From contig NZ_BONY01000038.1 of the NCBI RefSeq assembly GCF_016862955.1, forward strand, positions 1 to 64,000: a stretch of 64,000 nt of DNA, written 5' to 3'. The translations under genes and the position numbers were made by a program. Positions 35,494-44,388 of the stretch are shown here, piece by piece. Position 1 is the first letter of the stretch. Every line of letters starts with the position of its first letter. The notes beneath the pieces were generated by a model, which saw nothing but the letters and a program-made list of their open reading frames with translations, was not told the origin of the DNA and searched no databases. This stretch comes from Rhizocola hellebori (lineage in GTDB: Bacteria > Actinomycetota > Actinomycetes > Mycobacteriales > Micromonosporaceae).

Positions 35494-36734
35494 AGCTTCT
35501 CCAAAGCCCGATCCAGGCCCTGTCGCAGCGACATGGCCAGCTGATCGATGTCCTCCTGCTCGTAGACGAGCGCGGGAACCAGCTGGGCGCAGCTGGGCCC
35601 GGGTTGGACCACCGCGCCGGCTTCCCGGATCTCGTTGAGCACGGTGATCAGCGCGGGGAACGGCAGAGGGCCACCACCGTCGGGCAGCCCCAGCCTCACC
35701 GCACGGAACAGGCCCAGGCCGTCGTCGCCGGCCACCAGCGGATGGTCGGCGAGCCCGGCCAGCAGCCCGTCGAGCTGCGAAATGACGACCCCGGCCCGTT
35801 TCAGGGCCTCTAGTCGCTCCATTTCGGACAGTGTCGCCAGGATCGCGGCACACGTCGAGGGGGTACCGGCTTGCGTTTCAGCGTGCATGAGCATCGCGTC
35901 CGCGGCGTCGAACACGTCGCAGACCCCGTGCGACACCAGGATCACCGCGGCCGCGCAGGTGCCGTTGGTCAGCCCCTTGGAGGCCAGCAGAAGGTCGGGA
36001 CGCCAGTGCTCCGAGGCGAAGAAGGCGCCAGTGCGGCCGAAACCGGTGGCCACCTCGTCGGCCACGAGCAGGAAGCCGTACTGGCGGCGCAGTTCTTCGA
36101 CCGAGGCCAGCAGCGCGGGCGAGACCGGATACGCCCCGGTGCCGAGCACGGGCTCCATCACCAGCGCCGCTATCCGGTCACCTTCTGCGGCGAGCAGGGC
36201 TCGCAGCTCGCCGTCGCTGGTGTGCTCGACGTGGCGCACCAGGCTCCGGTCTACGCCGTACAGGTCCTGCATGAGGGGTTCGCCGGTCAGCGCGTGGCTG
36301 CCGTAGGTCAGGCCGTGATAGCTGCCCTTGAGCCCGACGACCAGGTTGCGCTGCGGCTGGCCCTGCACGGTCCAGTGCTGCCGCACCAGTTTCATCATCA
36401 TGTCGTTGGCGGCGCTGCCCGAGGTCGAGAAGAGCACCCGGCCGAACTGCTCCGGACCGGCCACCTCGATCAGCGCCGTGGCCGCGGCTACCGCGTACTC
36501 GTGGCCGGACCGAAACAGGGGCAGGTAGGAGGCATCGATGAGGCTGCGATGGACTGCGTCGGCGACCGCGACATTGCCGTAGCCGAGGTTCACGTTCCAC
36601 AGCCCGCTGGTGGCACACAGCCGCCACGTGCCGTCCCCGTAGAGGATTCTGGTTCCCTGCGCCCGCACCGCGGTGCGGGCCTGATTGCCGAACCGGCTCG
36701 GTGGGGCGAGCAATTCCCAAAGCGGATAACGCAT
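35490..36734 (-). CDS. Class III PLP-dependent aminotransferase
   Basis: A 414-residue fold-type I aminotransferase with LVADEVATGFGRTG (PLP-binding Asp), SKGLTNG (Schiff-base Lys) and STSGSAAND (phosphate-binding). The N-terminal block LCATSGLWNVNLGYGN resembles, from memory, aminotransferases described in daptide-type RiPP pathways, but it lacks the other daptide genes nearby. It would add an amine to an aldehyde or ketone. ATG 36734 has GAGGAG 7 bases upstream; a longer frame upstream overlaps the divergent MBL gene region and is rejected. First gene of the aminotransferase-MFS-SDR operon. Confidence 0.87.
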   Translation of the reverse strand: MRYPLWELLAPPSRFGNQARTAVRAQGTRILYGDGTWRLCATSGLWNVNLGYGNVAVADAVHRSLIDASYLPLFRSGHEYAVAAATALIEVAGPEQFGRVLFSTSGSAANDMMMKLVRQHWTVQGQPQRNLVVGLKGSYHGLTYGSHALTGEPLMQDLYGVDRSLVRHVEHTSDGELRALLAAEGDRIAALVMEPVLGTGAYPVSPALLASVEELRRQYGFLLVADEVATGFGRTGAFFASEHWRPDLLLASKGLTNGTCAAAVILVSHGVCDVFDAADAMLMHAETQAGTPSTCAAILATLSEMERLEALKRAGVVISQLDGLLAGLADHPLVAGDDGLGLFRAVRLGLPDGGGPLPFPALITVLNEIREAGAVVQPGPSCAQLVPALVYEQEDIDQLAMSLRQGLDRALEKL

Positions 36735-36978
36735 GCTGGCACTCCTCGTCAACGTTAGTGGGGTGCCCAGCGCCGCTGACGCGCTGGGCACCCGGGTCAG
36801 GCGTCTGCCGGAAATGCCGGCCGGGGGATGCCGGCGCAGATCGCCCGACTGCGGAGGGAAGTGCACGTCATTCCGCAGAGGTTTTGCCACCGGCCTAGAA
36901 AAGCCCTGGAATCGCGGCGGACAACTCAACCGCGCCTCGAGTTTGGCCCGCAACCATGTGCCGGTGAAGACCCCAAGA

Positions 36979-37866
36979 ATGCAGCAGCTAGCGCCAGGCA
37001 TCTATGCCTATGTCCAGCCCGACGGCGGCTGGTGCATCAACAACGCCGGAGTGGTGATCGGCGAGGACACCACCGTGGTCATCGACACCGCCGCCACCGA
37101 GCGGCGGGCTCGTCTTCTCCGGGAGGAGATCGCCAAGGTCTCCCTCCGAACCCCGAACCTGCTTGTCAACACGCACTTTCACGGGGATCATCACTTCGGC
37201 AACGCCCAGTTCAGCCCGCCGGCCACCATCGTGGCCCACGAGGTGGCCCGCACCGAGATAATCGAGGCGGGGCTTGGGCTTCGCCAGCTCTGGCCACAGG
37301 TTGAGTGGGGCGAGACGCCGCTTACCCCGCCGACCCTGACCTTCCACGACGCGATCACGATCCATGCCGGGCAGACCCGGATAGAGCTGATGCACCTCGG
37401 TCCCGCTCACACCACCAATGACATTTTTGTGTGGGTACCGGAAAGCCGGGTGCTGTTCGCCGGAGACGTGCTGTGGAACGGGGTGACGCCCTTCTGCCTG
37501 ATGGGTTCGATCGCGGGATCGCTACAGGTCATCGAGCGCCTGCGCGAGCTCGATCCGGTGCTCATCGTTCCCGGCCACGGGGATGTGGGCGGCCCGGAGC
37601 TGTTCGATGCGAACGAGGCCTACCTTCGGTGGATCCAGGATATCGCCCGCGACGGGCACGCCAGCGGACTGTCCACATTGGAGGTGGCGAGCAAGACCGA
37701 TCTCGGGGAGTTCGCCGGTCTGCTCGATCCCGAGCGGCTGGTCGGCAACCTCCACCGGGCCTACGCCGAGCTGGCCGGGCTTGCCCCCGGCGCACGGATC
37801 GACGTTGCCGCCGCGTTCGGAGAAATGGTCGCCCACCACGGCCGTCTTCCTGACTGCCATGCCTGA
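36979..37866 (+). CDS. MBL-fold metallo-hydrolase
   Basis: About 295 residues with the di-metal motif THFHGDHH (His66, His68, Asp70, His71), a second His in HLGPAHTTND, and later metal ligands in FAGDVLW and VPGHGDV. It starts MQQLAPGIYAYVQPDGGWCINNAG, a form common in secondary-metabolite loci; a GTG 15 bases upstream (36964) is an alternative start. Such enzymes act as thioesterases or lactone/ester hydrolases, or more rarely cyclases. It is divergent from the aminotransferase and followed 13 bases later by the quinone reductase, with which it likely forms an operon. Confidence 0.86.
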   Translation: MQQLAPGIYAYVQPDGGWCINNAGVVIGEDTTVVIDTAATERRARLLREEIAKVSLRTPNLLVNTHFHGDHHFGNAQFSPPATIVAHEVARTEIIEAGLGLRQLWPQVEWGETPLTPPTLTFHDAITIHAGQTRIELMHLGPAHTTNDIFVWVPESRVLFAGDVLWNGVTPFCLMGSIAGSLQVIERLRELDPVLIVPGHGDVGGPELFDANEAYLRWIQDIARDGHASGLSTLEVASKTDLGEFAGLLDPERLVGNLHRAYAELAGLAPGARIDVAAAFGEMVAHHGRLPDCHA

Positions 37867-37879
37867 TGAGAGGTCATCC

Positions 37880-38500
37880 ATGGAAAACAACGATGTGAAC
37901 ATCGCGGTCATCTACTACTCCTCCACCGGGACGATCTACCGGATAGCCCAGGAGATAGCCGAGTCGGCGGAGAAGGCCGGAGCCCAGGTGCGCCTGCGCA
38001 AGGCGGCCGAGCTGGCGCCGCGCGCCGCCATCGACACCAAGCCGGCGTGGGCGGCGCACCTTGCTGAGACCCATGACGTACCGGTCGTCTCGGCCGACGA
38101 CGTGACCTGGGCCGACGGGATCGCCTTCGGCACCCCGAGCCGGTTCGGCAACGTGGCGGCCCAGCTCAAGCAGTTCATCGACACGCTCGGTCCACTGTGG
38201 GTGCAGGGCAGGCTCGCCGACAAGGCCTACACCGCGTTCACATCGGGCACCACCATCCACGGCGGGATGGAGACCACGCTGGTCGCGATCTACAACATGA
38301 TCTACCACTTCGGCGGGATAGTGGTGCCGCCCGGCTACTCCGACCCGGTCAAGCTGGTCGACGGAAACCCTTACGGGACTTCACATGTGCTCGGAACAGC
38401 GGCGCCGATCCCGGTCGGCGAGGTGACCCTGCAGGCGGCTCGGGCCCAGGCCAACCGCCTGGTCCGGCTGGCTCGCGCGGTGTCCGTGCACGACCTTTGA
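37880..38500 (+). CDS. wrbA: NAD(P)H:quinone oxidoreductase, WrbA type
   Basis: A 206-residue flavodoxin-fold enzyme: FMN phosphate loop YYSSTGTIYRIA, the flavin-contacting TPSRFGNVAAQLKQFID, and the WrbA-type tail VPPGYSDP. It carries out two-electron reduction of quinones. In an aromatic polyketide cluster it could reduce quinone intermediates or protect the host from redox cycling, but housekeeping use is equally possible. RBS GAGAGG precedes the ATG. Confidence 0.9.
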   Translation: MENNDVNIAVIYYSSTGTIYRIAQEIAESAEKAGAQVRLRKAAELAPRAAIDTKPAWAAHLAETHDVPVVSADDVTWADGIAFGTPSRFGNVAAQLKQFIDTLGPLWVQGRLADKAYTAFTSGTTIHGGMETTLVAIYNMIYHFGGIVVPPGYSDPVKLVDGNPYGTSHVLGTAAPIPVGEVTLQAARAQANRLVRLARAVSVHDL

Positions 38501-38502
38501 GA

Positions 38503-38543
38503 CGATGGACGGGTGCTCCCACCACGGGGGCACCCGTCCATCG
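38503..38543. terminator. Bidirectional terminator hairpin
   Basis: Perfect 14-base stem (CGATGGACGGGTGC / GCACCCGTCCATCG) with an inner CCC/GGG pairing, starting 3 bases after the WrbA stop and ending 7 bases before the stop of the convergent lipoprotein. Serves both genes; it probably marks the right edge of the biosynthetic cluster. Confidence 0.75.
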
Positions 38544-38549
38544 CAGGGC

Positions 38550-39140
38550 TCACGCCTTGGTCAGCTTCCAGCTGACACCCGAGCCGGAGATGGTCGCGTT
38601 GCTGCCGCTACAGGTGTAGTTCACCGTCTCGGAGAGATTGAGAGCGCTGAACGGGACACTCGTGGGGGTCGGCACGGTGACCCCGCCAACCGTGGCGACC
38701 GCGCTGTTGGTCACGTTGTTCGACGACATCGTGCCGGTTAGCTTGCCGTCCTTGGTCTTCCAGTTGGTACTGGTGGCGTCGCCGGCGAAGGTGCTCTTCA
38801 TGTTCATCGTCTTGTCACCGATCTTCATGTCCATGGAGACGGTGTTGCCGTAGGTGACCTTCATCTCGCTGCCGAAGGCCACGGTGAGGGTGCCGGCGCC
38901 CGTGCCCACGGCGCCGCTGCCGATCATCGACGCGGTCTGCTGGGCGATGTTGTTGACATCGACCTTCCAGGTGCCCATGAGGCAGCTGTCGCGGTCACCG
39001 CCGCCCGCCGGGGCGCCGGTGGTGGCGCCGGGGTTGGAGGTGGTGTCCGGCGTCGCGACCGGGGTCTCGGTGCCGCAGGCACTCAACGCCGCCGCGGTGG
39101 CAAGGGCAAGCAGGATCGCCTTAACTCTCATGGCTGCCAT
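38550..39140 (-). CDS. Putative secreted lipoprotein
   Basis: A 196-residue protein with a lipoprotein signal peptide (lipobox LSAC near residue 22), a Thr/Pro/Gly-rich linker and a small beta-rich domain with two cysteines (DSCLMGTW near 55 and NYTCSGSN near 177) that may form a disulfide. The GTWKVD...MNM pattern recalls lipocalin-like lipoproteins, but I do not recognise the family. A second in-frame ATG at 39131 is possible. Confidence 0.65.
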   Translation of the reverse strand: MAAMRVKAILLALATAAALSACGTETPVATPDTTSNPGATTGAPAGGGDRDSCLMGTWKVDVNNIAQQTASMIGSGAVGTGAGTLTVAFGSEMKVTYGNTVSMDMKIGDKTMNMKSTFAGDATSTNWKTKDGKLTGTMSSNNVTNSAVATVGGVTVPTPTSVPFSALNLSETVNYTCSGSNATISGSGVSWKLTKA

Positions 39141-39185
39141 CTTGATCAGCCTGCCCGGCCAAGGCGAGCCTTGGTCAGATTCTCG

Positions 39186-41660
39186 TCACCGATCTTTGAG
39201 GCTGTAGCTGGTGGTGCGCTGGCGCGACGGCCTGCCCGCCGCGGCGGCGATCGCCTGCAGCTGCTCGATCGTGCGGTTGGATCCGTTGGTGGAGCCCGCC
39301 ATCCGCGAGATGGTCTCCTCCATCAGGGTGCCGCCGAGATCGTTGCAGCCGCCGTTGAGCATGGCGACCGTCCCCTCGTCACCGAGCTTGACCCAGGAGC
39401 ATTGCATGTTGTCGATCCGGCCGTGCAGGAGGATTCGTGCCATCGCGTGCACGGCGCGGTTCTCCTGCCAGGTCGGCCCGGCCTTGGCCACACCGGCCAG
39501 ATAGATAGGGGCGTTGGTGTGCACGAAGGGCAGCGCGACGAACTCGGTGAAACCGCCGGTCTGGTCCTGGATCCCGGCCAGCACCCGGAAGTGGCCCAGC
39601 CAGTGTCGCGGGTTGTCGACGTGGCCGTACATCATGGTCGACGAGGATCGGATGCCGAGCTCGTGCGCGGTCTGCACCACCTCCACCCACGCCGAGGTGG
39701 GCAGCTTGCCCTTGGTCAGCACCCAGCGCACCTCGTCGTCGAGGATCTCGGCGGCGGTGCCCGGGATGGTGTCCAGCCCCGCCTCCTTCAGCATGACCAG
39801 CCAGTCGCGGATGGACACCCCGGCCTTGGCCGAGGCGGTGACGATCTCCATCGGTGAGAAGGCGTGCACGTGCATGCCGGGGGTGCGGGCCTTGATGGCC
39901 CGCACCAGCTCCGCGTAGATGGTGACGGGAAGCTTCGGGTCGATGCCGCCCTGCAGGCACACCTCGGTCGCACCGGAGTCCCACGCCTCCTGCGCACGGT
40001 CGGCCACCTGCTCGACGGAGAGGCGATAGGCGTCGGCGTCGGACTCCCGCTGGGCGAAAGCGCAGAACCGGCAACCCACGTAGCACACGTTCGAGAAGTT
40101 GATGTTCCGGTTGACCACATAGGTCACGTCCGGCCCACACACCTGGGCGCGCAGGTCGTCGGCTATACGGCACAGCTCTTCCAGCGCCGGGCCATCGGCG
40201 GTGAAAAGCGCCAGCGCAAGGCTTTCGCTGGCTGGATCGAGCAGAGCCGCCGGATTCTTCAGCGCCAGACGCAAACCTGCGGCCGTGTCGCCGGTGGGCA
40301 GGGTCACCGAGGGCACATTGAGCGAGTTCCAGTCGCCGTAGACGTTGTCGAAGTCGCCGCGCCGGTCGCCGCTGCGGCCCGTGGTGTCGATGGTGGCGTG
40401 CAGGTCGGTGCGCCCGAAGACCAGGTCTTCCGACGAGGGCTCCTGCCAGCTGCGTCCGGTCACCGCCGCCTGCTCGTCGGCCAGCCCGTCCCGATCGGCC
40501 AGCGCGAAGACATGGGCGTGCAGCCGCGGGTCGATCCAGCGCTCGGCACCGACCACATAGGACGGATAAGCGGTGAGCCGTTCCCGCAGGGTGTAACCCG
40601 CCGCCGCGGTGGCCGCCGCCAGCTCATCGAGATGCGGCCAGGGCCGCTCCGGGTTCACGTGGTCGGGCGTGAGCGGCGAAACCCCGCCCCAGTCGTCGAT
40701 TCCCGCTTTGACCAGCAGCTCGAACGAACCGTCGATGAGGTTGGGCGGCGCCTGCAGCCGCATGCCGGGGCCGAGCAGCAGCCGGGCCACCGCGACCGTC
40801 GCGGCGAGGTCGGCGACCTCGGCGTCGGGGGCCGATCGCATGGCCGTGTCCGGCTTGGCCCGGAAGTTCTGAATGATCACCTCTTGCAGGTGCCCGTACT
40901 GCCGGTGGGTTTTGCGGATCGCGAACAGCGACTCCACCCGCTCGGCCGGGGTCTCCCCGATGCCGATGAGGATTCCGGTGGTAAAGGGCACATTGACCCG
41001 GCCCGCGTCCTCCAGCACCCGAAGCCGCACCGCGGGCTCCTTGTCCGGAGAGCCGTAGTGCGGCCCACCCGGCTCGGACCACAGCCTGGTGGCGGTCGTC
41101 TCCAGCATCATGCCCATGCTGGGCGCCACCGGGCGCAGCCGCTGCAGCTCGGCCCAGCTCAGCACGCCCGGGTTGAGGTGTGGCAGCAGCCCGGTCTCCT
41201 CCAGCACGGCGATGGAGACGGCGCGCAGATAGTCCAGGGTGGAGCCGTAGCCCCGCTCATCGAGCCACGCCGCTGCCTGTGGCCAGCGTTCCTCCGGCCG
41301 ATCACCGAGCGTGAACAGGGCTTCCTTGCAGCCCAGGGCCGCTCCGGCCCGCGCGATCTCCAGCACCTCCTCGCGGTCGAGGTAGGCGGCGGGCAGCCGA
41401 TGCGGCACGGTGGCGAAGGTGCAGTAGTGGCACCTGTCCCGGCACAGGCGAGAAAGCGGGATGAAGACCTTCTTGGAAAAGGTGATCACTCCCGGGCGGC
41501 CCGTGTCGCGCAGGCCGGCATCGCGCACCGCACCGGCGATGGCGAGCAGTTGTTCCAGCTCGTCGCCGCGCGCGGCCAGCAGCGCAGTGGCCTCGTCCAG
41601 GTCGAGGGCCTTGCCGGCGCCGGCCCGCGAGAGGGCACGGGAGATCTCACTCATCCGCAT
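39186..41660 (-). CDS. fbiC: FO synthase, fused CofG/CofH
   Basis: An 824-residue bifunctional radical-SAM enzyme making FO (7,8-didemethyl-8-hydroxy-5-deazariboflavin), the chromophore of cofactor F420. The two SAM domains each carry a [4Fe-4S] motif: CRDRCHYC in the N-terminal CofG half (near 75) and CYVGCRFC in the C-terminal CofH half (near 525). The length and order match actinobacterial FbiC. It lies outside the biosynthetic cluster but supplies F420 for reductases in general. Confidence 0.96.
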   Translation of the reverse strand: MRMSEISRALSRAGAGKALDLDEATALLAARGDELEQLLAIAGAVRDAGLRDTGRPGVITFSKKVFIPLSRLCRDRCHYCTFATVPHRLPAAYLDREEVLEIARAGAALGCKEALFTLGDRPEERWPQAAAWLDERGYGSTLDYLRAVSIAVLEETGLLPHLNPGVLSWAELQRLRPVAPSMGMMLETTATRLWSEPGGPHYGSPDKEPAVRLRVLEDAGRVNVPFTTGILIGIGETPAERVESLFAIRKTHRQYGHLQEVIIQNFRAKPDTAMRSAPDAEVADLAATVAVARLLLGPGMRLQAPPNLIDGSFELLVKAGIDDWGGVSPLTPDHVNPERPWPHLDELAAATAAAGYTLRERLTAYPSYVVGAERWIDPRLHAHVFALADRDGLADEQAAVTGRSWQEPSSEDLVFGRTDLHATIDTTGRSGDRRGDFDNVYGDWNSLNVPSVTLPTGDTAAGLRLALKNPAALLDPASESLALALFTADGPALEELCRIADDLRAQVCGPDVTYVVNRNINFSNVCYVGCRFCAFAQRESDADAYRLSVEQVADRAQEAWDSGATEVCLQGGIDPKLPVTIYAELVRAIKARTPGMHVHAFSPMEIVTASAKAGVSIRDWLVMLKEAGLDTIPGTAAEILDDEVRWVLTKGKLPTSAWVEVVQTAHELGIRSSSTMMYGHVDNPRHWLGHFRVLAGIQDQTGGFTEFVALPFVHTNAPIYLAGVAKAGPTWQENRAVHAMARILLHGRIDNMQCSWVKLGDEGTVAMLNGGCNDLGGTLMEETISRMAGSTNGSNRTIEQLQAIAAAAGRPSRQRTTSYSLKDR

Positions 41661-41732
41661 AGCGTATGCGGCGCGGGAAGGCCCGGGTGTGCTCGGCCTT
41701 CCCGCGCCGCGTGGGCGGGGCCTACAACGCGC

Positions 41733-42422
41733 TTACTTTCGCGACGCACCCGTTCGCAGCGCGCCCACTCGCGGCTTGGGCAGCCGCAGCTCCTCGACGT
41801 CGCCGGGGTTGAGCCAGCGGAAGACGAACCCGGCCCCGGCGCCGCCGGCCAGGGTCGCGAGCACGTACACGACCAGCATCTTCCAGCTCGCCAACCCGGC
41901 GACGGTGACCGCGAGGCCGACCGCGGGGTTGAACGCCCCACCCGAGAGGGTGCCCACCGCGACGGCTCCCGCCAGCACGGTGAAGCCGATGGCCACACCG
42001 TAGAAGGAGTTGTTCGGGTGGTCCTTGCTCGTGGCGACGTTGAGCACCACGTAGGCGAGGGCGAACGTGATGAGCAGCTCGACTATCACCGCGCCGATGA
42101 GCGCGCGGTCGGAGAGGTTCAACGCCGCCGTGGGCTTCTCGATCACGACATACCGGGAGATCCCGGCGGCGATGAGACCGGCGGCCAGCTGTGCGCCCAT
42201 GTAGGGCAACACGTCGCGGGCTTCTATCCTGCCGCGCAGGTACACGGCAAGGGTCACCGCGGGATTGAAGTGCGCGCCGGAGATATGACCGCCGGCGAAC
42301 ACCATCGCCACCAACACCGCGCCGATGGCGAGCGGGGCCAACGGCTGCGCCGTGAGAACAGCGCAGCAGACGGTGAAGGTGAGGAAGAACGTGCCGATGA
42401 ACTCGGCCACGTATTTACGCAT
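41733..42422 (-). CDS. Aquaporin / glycerol channel (MIP family)
   Basis: A 229-residue channel with six hydrophobic helices and both NPA half-helix motifs (SGAHFNPAV and GGAFNPAV). Start ATG 42422 (MRKYVAEF) is preferred because GGGAG lies 8 bases upstream, while the earlier in-frame ATG has no room for an RBS. It passes water or small uncharged solutes across the membrane. Confidence 0.93.
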   Translation of the reverse strand: MRKYVAEFIGTFFLTFTVCCAVLTAQPLAPLAIGAVLVAMVFAGGHISGAHFNPAVTLAVYLRGRIEARDVLPYMGAQLAAGLIAAGISRYVVIEKPTAALNLSDRALIGAVIVELLITFALAYVVLNVATSKDHPNNSFYGVAIGFTVLAGAVAVGTLSGGAFNPAVGLAVTVAGLASWKMLVVYVLATLAGGAGAGFVFRWLNPGDVEELRLPKPRVGALRTGASRK

Positions 42423-42462
42423 TGACATCACTCCCACTTGGGGAACGGCGCTCGCGGGTTTC

Positions 42463-43251
42463 TCACGCCCGCAGCGCGCTTTCGACTATTGCGGCATACC
42501 CCACGTGCCCATTTCGGTTGGGGTGATACGACTCGCCGATGGGCCATGAGGTGCCGTTGATCCATTCAGGGTTGCCGCACACGGTGTGGCCGGTGAAGGC
42601 CGGCCGGGCGTCGGCAAAGCTGAAGCCGTTCGCTGCCGCTCTGGCCGCTGTGGTCGTCGCAAGCAGGTCAGCGGCCGCGTTGAGCCGGGACTGTTCCCCC
42701 GGCGAGATACGGGCAATCGCATTGCATTCCTGACCGTTGAACAGGTTCGGGTAGCCCACCGCCACCACTCGGGCGTTCGGTGCACGTTGCCGAATTTCGC
42801 TGTAGAGCTGATCGAGCTGCCCTGGAAGGGTGCTGCGAATGTACGCCTCAGCGCGATCGATGTCACCCCAGCAGGTGTACGGCCACGGCTTGGCGCATTG
42901 GATGATGACAGCCGACCAACCCAGGTCGTTACCACCGGCGGAAACGGTGACGTAGGCGGTCGAGGCGTTGAGGCTGCCCAACTGTCCACTTAGGATGGCC
43001 GGAATTTTGGCGCCTGAGCAGGCCGCGAAGGTCAATGCAGCGCCCAGCCGCCCGGCGTCGATGACGGGATAGGCGTGCGGAGAGCGCTGGCACCCGCCGC
43101 TGTCGGCGTAGTACTCACGGGTCCCCGTTCCAGAGGAGTAGGAATCACCTATCGCCGTATAGGCGGGGGCTGCCGCCTGAGCTTGTGGCACGGCGATAAG
43201 TGCGGTCGTGACGATGACAGCCCCGGTTAGGGCCAATCGACGGAGAAACAT
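42463..43251 (-). CDS. Secreted SGNH-hydrolase (GDSL lipase/esterase)
   Basis: A 262-residue secreted esterase: signal peptide ending AQA (about 1-27), block I IGDSYSSGTG with the catalytic Ser, block III SAGGNDLGWS, and block V ESYHPNRNGH with the catalytic His. Six cysteines suggest the three disulfides seen in Streptomyces-type extracellular lipases. It would cleave lipid or acetyl esters outside the cell. Confidence 0.93.
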   Translation of the reverse strand: MFLRRLALTGAVIVTTALIAVPQAQAAAPAYTAIGDSYSSGTGTREYYADSGGCQRSPHAYPVIDAGRLGAALTFAACSGAKIPAILSGQLGSLNASTAYVTVSAGGNDLGWSAVIIQCAKPWPYTCWGDIDRAEAYIRSTLPGQLDQLYSEIRQRAPNARVVAVGYPNLFNGQECNAIARISPGEQSRLNAAADLLATTTAARAAANGFSFADARPAFTGHTVCGNPEWINGTSWPIGESYHPNRNGHVGYAAIVESALRA

Positions 43252-43337
43252 GGCGGGGGTCTCCTATACATCGACACCGATGCGTGTCCGCCATGTTGAC
43301 AGAAAGTCTCAGTTCAGGGAAGCCGCCGCGCAGAAGT

Positions 43338-43811
43338 CTACTTGCGACGAATCGCGCCCGGACCGGGCCGGGACACGATGTCGCGCGGCGAGCCGATGGA
43401 ATGTCCGTCGGCACAGGACAGTTGGGCGCCCACCACGGCCCCGCAGTCCTTGTGCGCCATCTCCACGGGCGAGCCCGCCGGGTCAGCCAGGTAACGGTCG
43501 CCCCATTGCCAGACCGCAACCAGTACCGGATAAAGGTCAAAGCCTTTTTCAGTGAGCCGGTATTCGTGGCGGGTGCGCTCCCCCGGCGGCCGATACGGCA
43601 CCCGGTGCAGAATGCCCTGCTCGACCAGCACCGCGAGCCGGTTGGTCAGCACCTGCCGCGGGATGTCGGTGCGCTCGCGCATGTCGTCGAATCTGCGCAC
43701 GCCGTTGAATACTTCGCGCAGCACGACAAAAGTCCACCGCTCACCGAGGATGGCCATCGCCCTTCCCACGGTGCAGTTCTCGGCGGACCACTGCAGTGCT
43801 GGAGGTCTCAT
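43338..43811 (-). CDS. HxlR-family transcriptional regulator
   Basis: A 157-residue MarR-like winged helix of the HxlR family: ENCTVGRAMAILGERWTFVVLREVFNGVRRF with the family Cys, then the wing GILHRVPYRPPGERTRHEYRLTEKG. The C-terminal extension has a paired-Cys tail (KDCGAVV, LSCADG). Divergent from the thioesterase gene across 55 bases containing a palindrome. HxlR proteins respond to reactive electrophiles or aromatic compounds, so it may control the thioesterase and itself. Confidence 0.9.
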   Translation of the reverse strand: MRPPALQWSAENCTVGRAMAILGERWTFVVLREVFNGVRRFDDMRERTDIPRQVLTNRLAVLVEQGILHRVPYRPPGERTRHEYRLTEKGFDLYPVLVAVWQWGDRYLADPAGSPVEMAHKDCGAVVGAQLSCADGHSIGSPRDIVSRPGPGAIRRK

Positions 43812-43824
43812 GCCGCTCAGGCTA

Positions 43825-43841
43825 AGTCTCGTTGACAGACT
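43825..43841. promoter_or_regulatory. Candidate HxlR operator
   Basis: AGTCT-N7-AGACT inverted repeat in the 55-base gap between the divergent HxlR and thioesterase genes, with a further GAGTCT half-site at 43855-43860 just before the thioesterase start. Position and symmetry suit an autoregulatory operator. Confidence 0.5.
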
Positions 43842-43866
43842 CAGCAACCTCTGCGAGTCTGCGTCT

Positions 43867-44370
43867 ATGACCCAGACTCAGCCGACAAGGACCTTCTCGT
43901 GGGTGTCGCCGGGAGACGTCGACCTGGCCAAGATGGTTCAGCTCAATGGGCTGGAGCAGCTGCAGGCCATGATGTCGGGCGAAGCGCCCCGGCCACCGAT
44001 CATGGATCTTGTCGATATGGCGAGCTTCCACGCCGAGGCGTCCCGGGTCGTGGTGACCATGCGGGTGCAGGAGTTCCACTACAACCCGCTAGGCAGCATG
44101 CACGGCGGGGTGATCGCCACCCTGCTCGACACCGCCACCGGATGCGCCGTGCACAGCACGCTCGCGGTCGGCGAGAGATATACCTCGCTCGATCTGACGA
44201 CGAAGTTCCTGCGCCCGGTGACGCTCGAGTCAGGCCTGCTCACCTGCGAAGGCAAGGTAATCCAGCGCGGCCGCCGTATCGCCCTGGCGCAGGCCGAGCT
44301 CAAGGATGAGGCGGGCCGGCTGGTCGCCCATGCCACCTCCAGTTGTCTGATCTTCCCGCTGGGCGGGTGA
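43867..44370 (+). CDS. PaaI-type hotdog-fold thioesterase
   Basis: A 167-residue single hotdog domain with the family signature YNPLGSMHGGVIATLLDTATGCAV (Asn/Gly and catalytic Asp in LDTA). It hydrolyses acyl- or aryl-CoA thioesters; family members are often tied to aromatic catabolism or acyl-CoA clearance. Divergent from HxlR. Confidence 0.9.
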   Translation: MTQTQPTRTFSWVSPGDVDLAKMVQLNGLEQLQAMMSGEAPRPPIMDLVDMASFHAEASRVVVTMRVQEFHYNPLGSMHGGVIATLLDTATGCAVHSTLAVGERYTSLDLTTKFLRPVTLESGLLTCEGKVIQRGRRIALAQAELKDEAGRLVAHATSSCLIFPLGG

Positions 44371-44388
44371 TGGACAATACTGCTCGTC

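Noticed and set aside
39864-42425. An 853-codon open frame on the plus strand
   Set aside because: Antisense to fbiC and the aquaporin, both with unmistakable motifs; the translation is low-complexity and spans two genes.
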